A stretch of 64,000 bases of DNA from Megaustenia siamemsis (taxonomy: Eukaryota; Mollusca; Gastropoda; Stylommatophora; Ariophantidae): contig JAVIAB010000159.1 of NCBI GenBank assembly GCA_032433765.1, positions 558,001 through 622,000 on the forward strand, written 5' to 3'. The translations under genes and the position numbers were made by a program. Of the stretch, positions 23,897-37,105 are shown piece after piece. The number at the start of each line of letters is the position of its first letter. Position 1 is the stretch's first letter. The notes beneath the pieces are model-generated. The model saw only the letters and a program-made list of their open reading frames with translations. It was not told the origin of the DNA and did no database searches.

Positions 23897-26842
23897 CTAT
23901 CTATCTATTGACCTTTCGAGCCGTAACCGGCCCATAGGGCGTAGACCAAGATACACCTTCTCCTATATGAATTTTTGTTCTAGCAGTTTTCTTTTAAAGA
24001 TATTTTATCAAATCTCGCCATCTGTCTCTGTTCTGTGCAAGCAGTTCTATCTCATTGAGGGAGCCGATTCCTGCTGCTCTTGCCTCTCTCATCAATGTTC
24101 TTCTCAGTGTCTCCCTGGGTCTTCCTCTTTTTCTTTTACCTGTTGTTTCCCATATGAGGGCTTGCTTTGCTATTCGATTATTATCTCTTCTCATCACATG
24201 TCCAACGTATGACCATCGTCTTTTCTTTATTACTGAAGATATTAGTGGTTGATTGGCGATTTCTCTAATTTCCTCGTTTGTTTTGAATTCGTTCCATTCT
24301 ATACCAAGTATTTTCCTTAGACATTTATTTTCGAATGCGTTCAACTTTGTTTCTATATCTCTTGTTGTTTTCCAGCTTTCACACGCATACGTAAGGGTTG
24401 ATAGTACATTTGATTTGAATAGCCTAAGTTTTGTGTTTGTGCTAATGAGTTTTGATTTCCACAACTTTTCAAGGCTTCTGAAAGACATTGCTGCTTTAGC
24501 CAGTCTGATTCTAATTTCTTTGCTCGTATCCCCTTCTCGATCAATGTGACTTCCAAGATAGATGAAGTGATCGATCTCTTCTACTGGTTTGTTTTCCATG
24601 TATATTTTGTCACTTGTTGGAATTAAACTTTTCATGACTTTAGTCTTTTCATGATTGACCTCAAGCCCAATTTTGCTGGCTATTGATGATAGTTCATTTG
24701 TGTTTTCCTGCATCGTTTTTATCTGATTGCTGATGAGAACTATGTCATCAGCAAAGTCCAGGTCCTCCAAATGGTCTCCTTGTATCCATTCGATGCCTTT
24801 ATTACCAGTGCAGCATTTCTTCATTATGAAGTCCATAACAATTCCAAATAACAAGGGCGATAAAATACATCCTTGTTTAACCCCAGTTTCTATTGGGAAA
24901 CATTCGCTCAGTCCTTCCTCTGTTCGAACTGCACATGTGTAACCATCATACATGTCTTTGATAATATTTATGATTTTTGATGGTAAGCCATATTGCTTCA
25001 GAATTTTCCACAAAGAATCTCTATGAATACTATCAAATGCTTTTTTGAAGTCGATGAAGTTAAGTACAAAAGGTTTTTGCTTTTCAATGTGTTCCTCCAA
25101 TATAAGTCGTAGAGTGAAAATGTGGTCAAGACAGCTTCTCCCTTTTCTAAACCCAGCCTGTTCTTCACGCATTACTGTATCTATTGAATCCTTTATTCTA
25201 TTTAGGATGATTTTACAGAATAATTTTGAGGCAACTGACAAAAGTGTCACGCCTCTCCAATTGTTACAATCTCTAAGATTGCCCTTTTTTGGGATCTTAA
25301 CAATGATTCCTTTTTTCCATTTATGAGGCGTCTTCTCTGTTTTCCAAATGATGTTGAACATTTTTTGGAGATGTATTAAATTATGGCTATCAATTGCCTT
25401 GAGGATCTCAGCTGTTAACTTATCCTCTCCAGCAGCCTTGTTATTGGTCATTAGCTTTAAGGTGGTTTCTATTTCACTCAAGGTGAAGTCATCTAAATTT
25501 ACATCTAATTCTGCTGCTGGTGTTTCAGCTTCAAAATCTATTAAACTGTGAGGTAGTGGACGGTTAAGAATTTCTTTGAAGTGTTCCGCCCAACGGGCTT
25601 TTATGTCTGCGCTTGTTGTTAGCATTAATCCAGATTTGTCTAGAATTGGTGTTCCACTGGATGTATAGGTGTTTGTCAGCATCTTTTGTACAGTATAAAG
25701 AGTTCTGCTGTCTCCTGTAATTGCAGCTGTCTCTGCTTTCTCTGCCAAGTTGTCTATATAAGCTCTTGTATCTCTTCTTGCCGAACTTTTCACTTTGTTG
25801 TCTAATTCTTTGTATGTTGCTTTTGCCAGAACCTTTCCAAGATCTGTCTTTACATTAGTCATGGCTCTCTTCGCTTCTCTTCTTTCTTTGATGTATTTCC
25901 ATGTGGTGTCTGAGATCCAAGCTCGTTTTTCCATTTTCTTCAGTCCAGCACTTGCTTCTGCTGCTGTCATTAGTATTTTGCTCTGTGAGTCCCACATTTC
26001 ATTGATATCTAAGTCTATTTCACCAAGTGCTGAATAACAATTACTTAGCTCTATGTTAAACTTTTCCTTTATTGCTTCATCTTTCAGTTTATGACTATCA
26101 ATTTTATGTGTAATTGACCTCTTCTGTTGGTTTCTAAATTTTAATCTTATTTTCCCAATGCACAGGTTGTGGTCACTATTAACATCAGCACCTCTGTATG
26201 CTCTTACATCTATTAATGATGATCTGAATTGTTGTTTAATACATAGGTGGTCAATTTGATTTGATGTTCTATCATCAGGAGATATCCATGTTGTTTTGTG
26301 GATATTTTTATGTGGAAATAATGTCCCACCTATAACTAAATTTTCTATTAAACATAATTCTATTAATCTTTCTCCATTCTGACTTGTTGTATTACAGCCT
26401 TCTCTCCCCATCACATGTTCCACTCCTGCGTTATCTTGTCCTACTTTGGCGTTGAAGTCTCCCATTACAATTAAAAGATCGTGTTTTGGTATTTTGTTTA
26501 TAAGTTGTTGCAGTTGGTTATAAAAATCATCCTTAACTTCATCATCAGCTTCGTTAGTAGGCGCATAACATTGAATAATTGAAAGTCTTCCATGTTTTGT
26601 TTTGTATCGTGTTCGTATCAGACGGCTATTTACCGGTTCCCATTCTAATAAACTTCTTGCAGCTTTGTCTGTCATCATTATGCCTACTCCTTCACGGTGT
26701 TTTCCATCTTCCCTTCCAGAAAAAACTACTATTTTATTATCAATAGATCTCCTACCTGTTCCAGGCCAGCGCATTTCGCTTAATCCTAAAATATCTAGAT
26801 CGTATCTGTCCATCTCGCTCGCGATCTGTGCATGTTTCGCCG
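23897..26842 (-). mobile_element. LINE family 1, copy 3 (hybrid junction copy)
   Basis: As copy 2: D flank on the 3' side (GTTATATATCTAT, 23884-23896), A flank on the 5' side (ATTAACAAT, 26843-26851), no matching target duplication. Confidence 0.92.
23994..26813 (-). CDS. LINE endonuclease-reverse transcriptase (939 aa, N-terminally truncated)
   Basis: Same 939-residue frame as 12366-15185, with Asn at position 616 as in the other copies. Endonuclease and RT motifs are all present. The N-terminal end of the endonuclease is cut by the 5' truncation. Just upstream of the ATG the sequence differs slightly (GCGATCTG at 26821 for GCGACCTG), so this copy has begun to diverge at its 5' flank. Confidence 0.9.
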   Translation of the reverse strand: MDRYDLDILGLSEMRWPGTGRRSIDNKIVVFSGREDGKHREGVGIMMTDKAARSLLEWEPVNSRLIRTRYKTKHGRLSIIQCYAPTNEADDEVKDDFYNQLQQLINKIPKHDLLIVMGDFNAKVGQDNAGVEHVMGREGCNTTSQNGERLIELCLIENLVIGGTLFPHKNIHKTTWISPDDRTSNQIDHLCIKQQFRSSLIDVRAYRGADVNSDHNLCIGKIRLKFRNQQKRSITHKIDSHKLKDEAIKEKFNIELSNCYSALGEIDLDINEMWDSQSKILMTAAEASAGLKKMEKRAWISDTTWKYIKERREAKRAMTNVKTDLGKVLAKATYKELDNKVKSSARRDTRAYIDNLAEKAETAAITGDSRTLYTVQKMLTNTYTSSGTPILDKSGLMLTTSADIKARWAEHFKEILNRPLPHSLIDFEAETPAAELDVNLDDFTLSEIETTLKLMTNNKAAGEDKLTAEILKAIDSHNLIHLQKMFNIIWKTEKTPHKWKKGIIVKIPKKGNLRDCNNWRGVTLLSVASKLFCKIILNRIKDSIDTVMREEQAGFRKGRSCLDHIFTLRLILEEHIEKQKPFVLNFIDFKKAFDSIHRDSLWKILKQYGLPSKIINIIKDMYDGYTCAVRTEEGLSECFPIETGVKQGCILSPLLFGIVMDFIMKKCCTGNKGIEWIQGDHLEDLDFADDIVLISNQIKTMQENTNELSSIASKIGLEVNHEKTKVMKSLIPTSDKIYMENKPVEEIDHFIYLGSHIDREGDTSKEIRIRLAKAAMSFRSLEKLWKSKLISTNTKLRLFKSNVLSTLTYACESWKTTRDIETKLNAFENKCLRKILGIEWNEFKTNEEIREIANQPLISSVIKKRRWSYVGHVMRRDNNRIAKQALIWETTGKRKRGRPRETLRRTLMREARAAGIGSLNEIELLAQNRDRWRDLIKYL

Positions 26843-29800
26843 ATTAACAATGGCCATGTAATAATTTCCTGATCTATTAACAATTCCCATGTAATAACTT
26901 CATGATCTATTAACAATGCCCATGTAATATTTTCATGATCTACTAACAATGGCCATGTAATATTTTCCTGATCTATTAACAATGGCCATGTAATATTTTC
27001 ATGATCTATTAACAATGCCCATGTAATATTTTCCTGATCTATTAACAATGGCCATGTAATATTTTCATGATCTATTAACAATGGCCATGTAATGTTTTCC
27101 TGATCTATTACCAGTGGCCATGTAATAATTTCATGATCTATTAACAATGGCCATGTAATAATTTCCTGATCTATTAACAATGGCCATGTAATAATTTCAT
27201 GAACTATTAACAATGGCCATGTAATGATTTCCTGATCTATTAAAATTGGCCATGTAATGTTTTTCTGATCTATTAACAATGGCCATGTAATATTTTCATG
27301 ATCTATTAACAATGGCCATGTAATGTTTTCATGATCTATTAACAGTGGCCATGTAATAATTTCATGATCTATTAACAATGGCCATGTAATAATTTCCTGA
27401 TCTATTAACAATGGCCATGTAATAATTTCATGAACTATTAACAATGGCCATGTAATGTTTTCCTGATCTATTAACATTGGCCATGTAATGTTTTCCTGAT
27501 CTATTTACAATGCCCATGTAATATTTTCCTGATCTATTAACAATGCCCATGTAATAATTTCCTGATCTATTAACAATGCCCATGTAATAATTTCATGATC
27601 TATTAACAATGGCCATGTAATATTTTCATGATCTATTAACAATGGCCATGTAATATTTTCGTGATCTATTAACAATGGCCATGTAATAATGTCATGATCT
27701 ATTAACAATGACCATGTAATAATTTCATGATCTATTAACAATGGCCATGTAATAATTTCATGATCTATTAACAATGGCCATGTAATAATTTCATGATCTA
27801 TTAACAATGGCCATGTAATAATTTCATGATCTATTAACAATGGCCATGTAATATTTTCATGACCTATTAACAATGGTCATGTAATATTTTCCTGATCTAT
27901 TAACAATGGCCATGTAATATGTTCCTGATCTATTAACAATGGCCATGTAATGTTTTCATGATCTATTAACAATGGCCATGTAATAATTTCTTGATCTATT
28001 AACAATGGCCAAGTAAAATATTTTCCTGATCTATTAACAATGACCATGTAATAATTTCATGATCTATTAACAATCGCCATGTAATAATTTCAAGATCTAT
28101 TAACAATGGCCATGTAATAATTTCCTGATCTATTAACAATGGCCATGTAATAATTTCATGATCTGTTAACAATGGCCATGTAATAATTTCATGATCTATT
28201 AAAAATGGCCATGTAATAATTTCATGATCTATTAACAATGGCCATGTAATAATTTTATGATCTATTAACAATGACCATGTACTATTTTCCTGATCTATTA
28301 ACAATGGCCATGTAATATTTTCATGATCTATTAACAATGGCCATCTAATATTTTCCTGATCTATAAACAATGCCCATGTAATAATTTCCTGATCTATTAA
28401 CAATGCCCATGTAATATTTTCATGATCTATTAACAATTCCCATGTAATAATTTCATGATCTATTAACAATGCCCTTGTAATAATTTCATGATCTACTAAC
28501 AATGTCCATGTAATATTTTCATGATCTATTAACAATGCCCATGTAATATTTTCCTGATCTATTAACAATGGCCATGTAATATTTTCATGATCTATTAACA
28601 ATGGCCATGTAATGTTTTTCTGATCTATTAACAGTGGCCATGTAATAATTTCATGATCTATTAACATTGGCCATTTAATAATTTCCTAATCTATTAACAA
28701 TGGCCATGTAATAATTTCATGAACTATTAACAATGGCCATGTAATGTTTTCATGATCTATTAACATTGGTCATGTAATGTTTTCCTGATCTATTAACAAT
28801 GGCCATGTAATATTTTCATGATCTATTAACAATGGCCATGTAATGTTTTCCTAATCTATTAACAGTGGCCATGTTATAATTTCATGATCTATTAACAATG
28901 GCCATGTAATGTTTTCCTGATCTATTAACATTGGCCATGTAATGTTTTCCTGATCTATTTTCAATGCCCATGTAATATTTTCCTGATCTATTAACAATGC
29001 CCATGTAATAATTTCATGATCTATTAACAATGACCATGTAATAATTTCATGATCTATTAACAATGACCATGTAATAATTTCATGATCTATTAACAATGGC
29101 CATGTTATAATTTCCTGATCTATTAACAATGGCCATGTAATAATTTCATGATCTATTTACAATGGCCATGTAATAATTTCATGATCTATTAACAATGGCC
29201 ATGTAATAATTTAATGATCTATTAACAATGGCCATGTAATAATTTCATGATCTATTAACAATGGCCATGTAATAATTTCATGATCTATTAACAATGTCCA
29301 TGTAATAATTTCATGATCTATTAACAATGGCCATGTAATAATTTCATGATCTGTTAACAATGGCCATGTAATAATTTCATGATCTATTAACAATGGCCAT
29401 GTAACATTTTCATGATCTATTAACAATGGCCATGTAATATTTTCATGATCTATTAACAATGACCATGTAATGTTTTCCTGATCTAATAACAATGGCCATT
29501 TAATAATTTCATGATCTATTAACAATGGCCATGTAATAATTTCATGATCTATTAACAATGGCCATGTAATAATTTCATGATCTATTAACAATGGCCATGT
29601 AATATTTTCCTGATCTATTAACAATGCCCCTGTAATTTTTTCATGATCTATTAACAATGGCCATGTAATAATTTCATGATCTATTAACAATGGCCATGTA
29701 ATAATTTCATGATCTATTAACAATGGCCATGTAATATTTTCATGACATGAAAACAATAGCCTCGTAATTTTTTCCTGATTTAACAAAATTCTCAAGCAAT

Positions 29801-30252
29801 ATTTTCTTGATTTAACAAAATTCTCAAGCAATATTTTCCTGATTTAACAAAATTCTCAATTTTCTTTATTTAACAAACAATGCCTATGTAATATTTTCCT
29901 GATATAACAAAAAAAAAAAAACAATGTTTTATTTTCCTGATTTAAAAACAATTCCCATGTAATATATTTTTTTCTGATTTAACAACAATGCCCATGTAAT
30001 TTTGTAATTTAACAACAATTCACATGTAATATTTATTTTTACATTTTAATAACAATGCCCATGTAATATTTTCATGACATGAAAACAATAGCCTCGTAAT
30101 ATTTTCCTGATTTATCAACAATGCACATGTAATATTATCCTGATTTTACTACAATTACCATGTAATATTTTGTATATTTTAACAACAATTCCCCCTGTAA
30201 TATTTTCGTGACATAAAAACAAGGTCCTTGTAATATTTTCTTGATTTAACAA
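26843..30252. repeat. Minisatellite A (33-bp), unit copy 3, rearranged
   Basis: Same 33-bp unit, but the proximal part (26843-27480) has an internal gain of units relative to copies 1 and 2, and blocks further on (around 27840 and 28890) are missing. Net length is shorter. These changes look like replication slippage or unequal exchange after the large duplication. Confidence 0.92.
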
Positions 30253-30465
30253 CTATGACATCACCTACACAATGTTGTCTATAATCGCTTACAGTGTGAT
30301 TATGCTCAAGGCAGTATAACTAGTCCGCTTGTATTCTCCGTCGCCGGAATTGAATTAGAGAGCTTCGTGAATTATGCTGAAACCTTAAAAATGCTGAAAT
30401 AAATAACATGACAACATTACCATGTGCCGTTGAAATTAGAAACAAAGAAAATTGTTGATATTTAC

Positions 30466-30520
30466 CTTTGACAAGTGAGGCTGAAACGACAAGTGGAAAC
30501 AGGTACCACAGAATCACCAT
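30466..30520 (-). CDS. Candidate signal-peptide exon, copy 3
   Basis: Identical to 7344-7398. Same reservations. Confidence 0.3.
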
Positions 30521-30536
30521 CGCTAGTTTCAAAATC

Positions 30537-31462
30537 TGCTGCAGTTCAATCTTCTATCAGATGTTACTTTCAGATCTCAAATATTACAAAACCTGTTACA
30601 GCTCAATCTTCTATCAGATGTTTCCTTCAGATCTCAAATATTACAAAACCTGTTACAGTTCAATTTTCTATCAGATGTTTCCTTCAGATCTCAAATATTA
30701 CAAAACCTGTTACATCTCAATCTTCTATCAGATGTTACTTTCAGATCTCAAATATTACAAAACCTGTTACAGCTCAATTTTCTATCAGATGTTTCCTTCA
30801 GATCTCAAATATTACAAAACCTGTTACAGTTCAATTTTCTATCAGATGTTTCCTTCAGATCTCAAATATTACAAAACGTGTTGCAGCTCAATCTGTCAGA
30901 TGATTCCTTCAGATCTTAAATATCATTAAACATATTACAGCTCAATCTTCTATGAGATGAATCCTTCAGATCTCAAATATTACAAAACCTGTTACAGTCC
31001 AATCTTCTATCAAATGAATCCTTCAGATCTCAAATATTACAATACCTGTTACAGTCCAATCTTCTATCAAATGAATCCTTCAGATCTCAAATATTACAAA
31101 ACCTGTTACAGCGTAATCTTCTATGAGATGAATCCTTCAGATCTCAAATATTACAAAACCTGTTACAGTCCAATCTTCTATCAGATGAATCCTTCAGATC
31201 TCAAATATTACAAAACCTGTTACAGTCCAATCTTCTATGAGATGAATCCTTCAGATCTCAAATATTACAAAACCTGTTACAGTCCAATCTTATATCAGAT
31301 GAATCCTTCAGATCTCAAATATTACAAAACCTGTTACAGTCCAATCTTATATCAAATGAATCCTTCAGATCTCAAATATTACAAAACCTGTTATAGTCCA
31401 ATCTTATATCAGATGAATCCTTCAGATCTCAAATATTACAAAATATGTTAAGGCTCAATCGT
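30537..31462. repeat. Minisatellite B (57-bp), unit copy 3
   Basis: Matches copies 1 and 2 with one visible substitution near 30774 (AGCTCAA for AGTTCAA). Confidence 0.93.
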
Positions 31463-32242
31463 CTATCAAATGGTTCCTGTACATTTCAAACATTGAAGGC
31501 CATATTTCCCCAGCACGCCTGTCTCTACTTGAACTAACCAAACCTGTCTCAATGAGATCAGCCAAACGACCGCACGTCTTTCTCTCCATTTTATACATTA
31601 TTTATGGTGTCTGACAACTAAACAATTTGTCCATTTAAATGCCCATAAACATTGCTATCTTTATTGCTTTATGTTGTCATTTATCTACCGGGTCTTCATA
31701 CAATATTGACAGTCATACTATAACAGGGGACATAATTCCTACCATAGCGGATGTGATTAAATCATAAAGAAACAGACGTAAAATATTCATGACCGCAAAC
31801 GATGACGTCACTGCACTACACATTCTTCTATTACACTTATTTTGATAATGATTCTAATGCATTTAAAGATGCTTCATAATGTTCTCTATTTAATGTCCTC
31901 TTTATATTCTCCACATGTGGACACAGCCTCAGTCTATTGATTGCTTCAGTCGATATTTTCTATAACTTAGAATATTTTCTATTACTCAGAGAAGAGGATT
32001 ACTGTTATCGTGATAACTGACCTCATTTTCCTCTTGAATTAGTGTCGAGCCTGACTCATTACAGGGTTACTTTAACTCGATTCGGTCCCTGATACAATTC
32101 ACCCTTCGGGTCATCGGTGGGGGAGATAATACGGGCGGTGGGTTACTTGAATGTTCTTTGACTCCTGATACAATACCAGAGGAGTTCCATGACATCGATT
32201 TAACCTATGAAGGTTACAATACCAATGTTTACAACCACAACG
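31463..32242. other. Plain AT-rich DNA, unit copy 3
   Basis: Same as 8341-9120, with a substitution near 31530. No gene seen. Confidence 0.5.
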
Positions 32243-32952
32243 AATGACAAGTAATATTAAAAGTGATTATTACAGGTCAGAAAACCTACTGCAAAACCCC
32301 AAAATTACAGCTCATAGTTACAAACTTGGACTCAAATTCATACAAAAATTACTCCCATACTCATTATATTTAGACACAATGTGCAGAAAGTTATATTCAA
32401 GGTCCAAAATGTTAGTCTGCTCATATTCAAAAAGTCGACCTCAAAAACCGAAAAATCTATTCCCATAGTCATAATAGTTAGACACAACGAGCAGAAAGTT
32501 ATATTCAAGGTCCAAAAAGTTAGGCCAAATAGCAAAATTTTAGCCCAAAAACAAAATTATTTAGACTTAAAAACAAAAACATTGAACTCGAACCCTACAA
32601 ATCTTTAAAACTTTGACCTCAGAATCCTACAAATCTACTCACATAGTCATATTAGTTAGACACAATGAGCAGAAAGTTATATTCAAGGTCCAAAAAGTTA
32701 GGCCAAATTGTAAAGTTTTAGCACCAAAACAAAATTATTTAGGCTTATAAACAAAAAATAGAACTCGAACCCTAAAAAGCGACACCCATAGTCATAATAG
32801 TTTAACACAACGAGCAGAAAGTTATATTCAAGGTCCAAAAAGTTAGGCCAAAGCACACAAATTTTACCACCAAAACACAAATATTTATGCTTATAAACAA
32901 AAAGTTGAATTCGAACCCTAAAAAGCGACACCCAGAGTCATACTTAAACAAA
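32243..32952. repeat. Dispersed repeat C, unit copy 3
   Basis: Same modules and spacing as 9121-9830. Confidence 0.8.
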
Positions 32953-33016
32953 AAAAGACCAGGAAGCACCCACAAACAAACACACAACTGCTCACACATC
33001 TTTTTACCCCCACCCA

Positions 33017-34011
33017 TTTTTTATGGCTACGCCTATGAAATCACTAAAAAGAGTAAATTTACACTCTAGGCCCACCACAAACTTTATTTTAGACATCCCC
33101 GTAGCAAGATTTTGAATAAAAAATCACTTTTATGAATTTTAAACCCTAACCATATTTGAGGGATACACCTATGAAACTGTTTTAAAAATTATTTTTAACT
33201 TCTAGGCTTATCCCAAACTTTATTTTAGACATCCCCGTAGCGAAAATTTACTTAAAAACCACTTTTATTACTTTTATTCCCTGACAATTTTTGCGGGATA
33301 CGCCTTTGAAATCACTAAAAATAGTAAATTTACACGCTAGGCTTTTCCAAAACTGCATATTAGATATCCCCGTAGCAAAATTTTGAATAAAAATCACTTT
33401 TATGAATGTTACCCCCTGGCAATTTTTGAGGGATACACCTACGAAACTGTTTTAAAAATACATTTTTACATATAGGCTTACCTCAAACTTTATTTTTGAC
33501 ACGTCCATATATCAAATTCCCATTTTAAAAAGCAACAAAAGGCTAGTAGATTTAGATTCAGATCCGCACAAAAAATTGCACGCGTACATAAAGACATGTG
33601 CAGAATATGTGCAGATAAATGTACGCATAGACCCTATATAACAGAATATCTGCATATATTCTGCACTATCGGAGAACCTGAACCGGTACGATAACTACTA
33701 GCTTTTTGTTGTTTTTTAAATGGGAATTTTATATATGGACGTATCAAAATAAAGTTTGAGGTAAGCCTAGATGTTAAAATTTATTTTTTCGACAGTTACA
33801 TAGGTGTATCCCTTAAAAATGGTCCGGGGGGGGGGGGTTGGATTAAACTCCTAAAAGTGATTTTTATTCAAAATCTTGCTACGGGTATGTCTAATATGAA
33901 GTTTTGGGAAAGCCTAGCGTGTAAATTTACTATTTTTAGTGATTTCATAGGCATATCCCGCTAAAATTGTCGGGGGTAAAATTCATAAAAGTGGTTTTTA
34001 AGTAAATTTTT
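33017..34011. repeat. 130-bp repeats and fold-back inverted repeat, unit copy 3
   Basis: Same geometry as copy 1. The G-run near 33827 is 12 G long, against 11 in the other copies. Confidence 0.8.
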
Positions 34012-34014
34012 GGG

Positions 34015-34193
34015 TTATTTGATCTTCTACAGATGGTTTTGTCATAATGTAACATCTTGTAGTGAACATCAGTGTCCATTATGTTCAAAGCAGTTTTAAG
34101 GGCGCCAAGCTATGGTTCAGCATATACGGGCAGCACATCACCTTATACGCCACGCTTGTGCCATTTGTCAACGTTCATATACGAGTTGAAGTT
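34015..34193 (+). pseudogene. C2H2 zinc-finger relic, unit copy 3
   Basis: Identical to 10892-11070, including the in-frame TAA. Confidence 0.6.
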
Positions 34194-34458
34194 GTTTAGC
34201 CAGCCATAGGAGACTTAAACATTCCGTTTTTACAACAGCTCCTTCACAATTTGTACCGTCTACCGTACCAGCTTCAGTAAAGACACCTGCTTCAACACCA
34301 CCTTTACCATAAATTCCGTCTAAAACGCCACCTTTACCATCAGTACCGTATACAACACCATCAACACCCTCTACAACACCATCAACACCCTCTACAACAC
34401 CAGCTTCACCATTAGCACCGATAACAAGTATTGTAACTATTGTAATGTTATTTAACAT
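34194..34458 (-). other. Gly/Val-rich low-complexity ORF region, copy 3
   Basis: Same as 11071-11335. Probably non-coding. Confidence 0.3.
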
Positions 34459-35391
34459 CCTTCTGTGTTATATATCTATTGAGATAATACAAGAATGAAA
34501 TATTAACATCCGCTGAATTCTGTGTTATATATCTATTGAGATAATACAAGAATGAAATATTAACATCCGCTGAATTCTGTGTTATATGTCTATTGAGATA
34601 ATACAAGAATGAAATATTAACATCCGCTGAATTCTGTGTTATATGTCTATTGAGATAATACAAGAATGAAATATTAACATCCGCTGAATTCTGTGTTATA
34701 TGTCTATTGAGATAATACAAGAATGAAATATTAACATCCGCTGAATTCTGTGTTATATGTCTATTGAGATAATACAAGAATGAAATATTAACATCCGCTG
34801 AATTCTGTGTTATATATCTATTGAGATAATACAAGAATGAAATATTAACATCCGCTGAATTCTGTGTTATATATCTATTGAGATAATACAAGAATGAAAT
34901 ATTAACATCCGCTGAATTCTGTGTTATATATCTATTGAGATAATACAAGAATGAAATATTAACATCCGCTAAATTCTGTGTTATATATCTATTGAGATAA
35001 TACAAGAATGAAATATTAACATCCGCTGAATTCTGTGTTATATATCTATTGAGATAATACAAGAATGAAATATTAACATCCGCTAAATTCTGTGTTATAT
35101 ATCTATTGAGATAATACAAGAATGAAATATTAACATCCGCTGAATTCTGTGTTATATATCTATTGAGATAATACAAGAATGAAATATTAACATCCGCTGA
35201 ATTCTGTGTTATATATCTATTGAGATAATACAAGAATGAAATATTAACATCCGCTGAATTCTGTGTTATATATCTATTGAGATAATACAAGAATGAAATA
35301 TTAACATCCGCTGAATTCTGTGTTATATATCTATTGAGATAATACAAGAATGAAATATTAACATCCGCTGAATTCTGTGTTATATATCTAT
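34459..35391. repeat. Minisatellite D (57-bp), unit copy 3
   Basis: Same array. One more unit than in the other copies carries CGCTAAATTC (two such units here, one in copies 1 and 2), a sign of local exchange. Ends in GTTATATATCTAT (35379-35391). Confidence 0.95.
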
Positions 35392-37047
35392 CTATCTATC
35401 TATTGACCTTTCGAGCCGTAACCGGCCCATAGGGCGTAGACCAAGATACACCTTCTCCTATATGAATTTTTGTTCTAGCAGTTTTCTTTTAAAGATATTT
35501 TATCAAATCTCGCCATCTGTCTCTGTTCTGTGCAAGCAGTTCTATCTCATTGAGGGAGCCGATTCCTGCTGCTCTTGCCTCTCTCATCAATGTTCTTCTC
35601 AGTGTCTCCCTGGGTCTTCCTCTTTTTCTTTTACCTGTTGTTTCCCATATGAGGGCTTGCTTTGCTATTCGATTATTATCTCTTCTCATCACATGTCCAA
35701 CGTATGACCATCGTCTTTTCTTTATTACTGAAGATATTAGTGGTTGATTGGCGATTTCTCTAATTTCCTCGTTTGTTTTGAATTCGTTCCATTCTATACC
35801 AAGTATTTTCCTTAGACATTTATTTTCGAATGCGTTCAACTTTGTTTCTATATCTCTTGTTGTTTTCCAGCTTTCACACGCATACGTAAGGGTTGATAGT
35901 ACATTTGATTTGAATAGCCTAAGTTTTGTGTTTGTGCTAATGAGTTTTGATTTCCACAACTTTTCAAGGCTTCTGAAAGACATTGCTGCTTTAGCCAGTC
36001 TGATTCTAATTTCTTTGCTCGTATCCCCTTCTCGATCAATGTGACTTCCAAGATAGATGAAGTGATCGATCTCTTCTACTGGTTTGTTTTCCATGTATAT
36101 TTTGTCACTTGTTGGAATTAAACTTTTCATGACTTTAGTCTTTTCATGATTGACCTCAAGCCCAATTTTGCTGGCTATTGATGATAGTTCATTTGTGTTT
36201 TCCTGCATCGTTTTTATCTGATTGCTGATGAGAACTATGTCATCAGCAAAGTCCAGGTCCTCCAAATGGTCTCCTTGTATCCATTCGATGCCTTTATTAC
36301 CAGTGCAGCATTTCTTCATTATGAAGTCCATAACAATTCCAAATAACAAGGGCGATAAAATACATCCTTGTTTAACCCCAGTTTCTATTGGGAAACATTC
36401 GCTCAGTCCTTCCTCTGTTCGAACTGCACATGTGTAACCATCATACATGTCTTTGATAATATTTATGATTTTTGATGGTAAGCCATATTGCTTCAGAATT
36501 TTCCACAAAGAATCTCTATGAATACTATCAAATGCTTTTTTGAAGTCGATGAAGTTAAGTACAAAAGGTTTTTGCTTTTCAATGTGTTCCTCCAATATAA
36601 GTCGTAGAGTGAAAATGTGGTCAAGACAGCTTCTCCCTTTTCTAAACCCAGCCTGTTCTTCACGCATTACTGTATCTATTGAATCCTTTATTCTATTTAG
36701 GATGATTTTACAGAATAATTTTGAGGCAACTGACAAAAGTGTCACGCCTCTCCAATTGTTACAATCTCTAAGATTGCCCTTTTTTGGGATCTTAACAATG
36801 ATTCCTTTTTTCCATTTATGAGGCGTCTTCTCTGTTTTCCAAATGATGTTGAACATTTTTTGGAGATGTATTAAATTATGGCTATCAATTGCCTTGAGGA
36901 TCTCAGCTGTTAACTTATCCTCTCCAGCAGCCTTGTTATTGGTCATTAGCTTTAAGGTGGTTTCTATTTCACTCAAGGTGAAGTCATCTAAATTTACATC
37001 TAATTCTGCTGCTGGTGTTTCAGCTTCAAAATCTATTAAACTGTGAG
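35392..37047 (-). mobile_element. LINE family 1, copy 4 (5'-truncated, TSD GTTATATATCTAT)
   Basis: About 1.66 kb of the 3' part of the element. It is flanked on both sides by minisatellite D, with a 13-bp target duplication GTTATATATCTAT at 35379-35391 and 37048-37060. It is therefore an independent insertion, cut short on its 5' side at a different point from copies 1-3, and it marks the right end of the tandem array. Confidence 0.93.
35489..37047 (-). pseudogene. LINE reverse transcriptase fragment
   Basis: Open frame equal to roughly residues 420-939 of the full protein. It includes the RT active-site motifs (FIDFKKAFD, FADDIVLIS) and the basic C-terminus but no endonuclease. The frame is open through the 5' truncation point at 37047. 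Incapable of autonomous activity. Confidence 0.9.
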
Positions 37048-37105
37048 GTTATATATCTATTGAGATAATAAAAGAATGAAATATATTTTTTTTATATATC
37101 TAACG
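37048..37105. repeat. Minisatellite D remnant beyond the LINE
   Basis: Starts with the second copy of the target duplication and continues as one degenerate D unit (TGAGATAATA, AAGAATGAAATAT) before breaking into T-rich DNA. It shows that the fourth LINE lies inside D. Confidence 0.85.

Larger units (their letters stand above)
23897..35391. repeat. Tandem 11.6-kb unit, copy 3
   Basis: Same order as the others but about 130 bp shorter overall. Minisatellite A has been rearranged inside this copy (see 26843-30252). The rest is almost unchanged. Confidence 0.93.
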
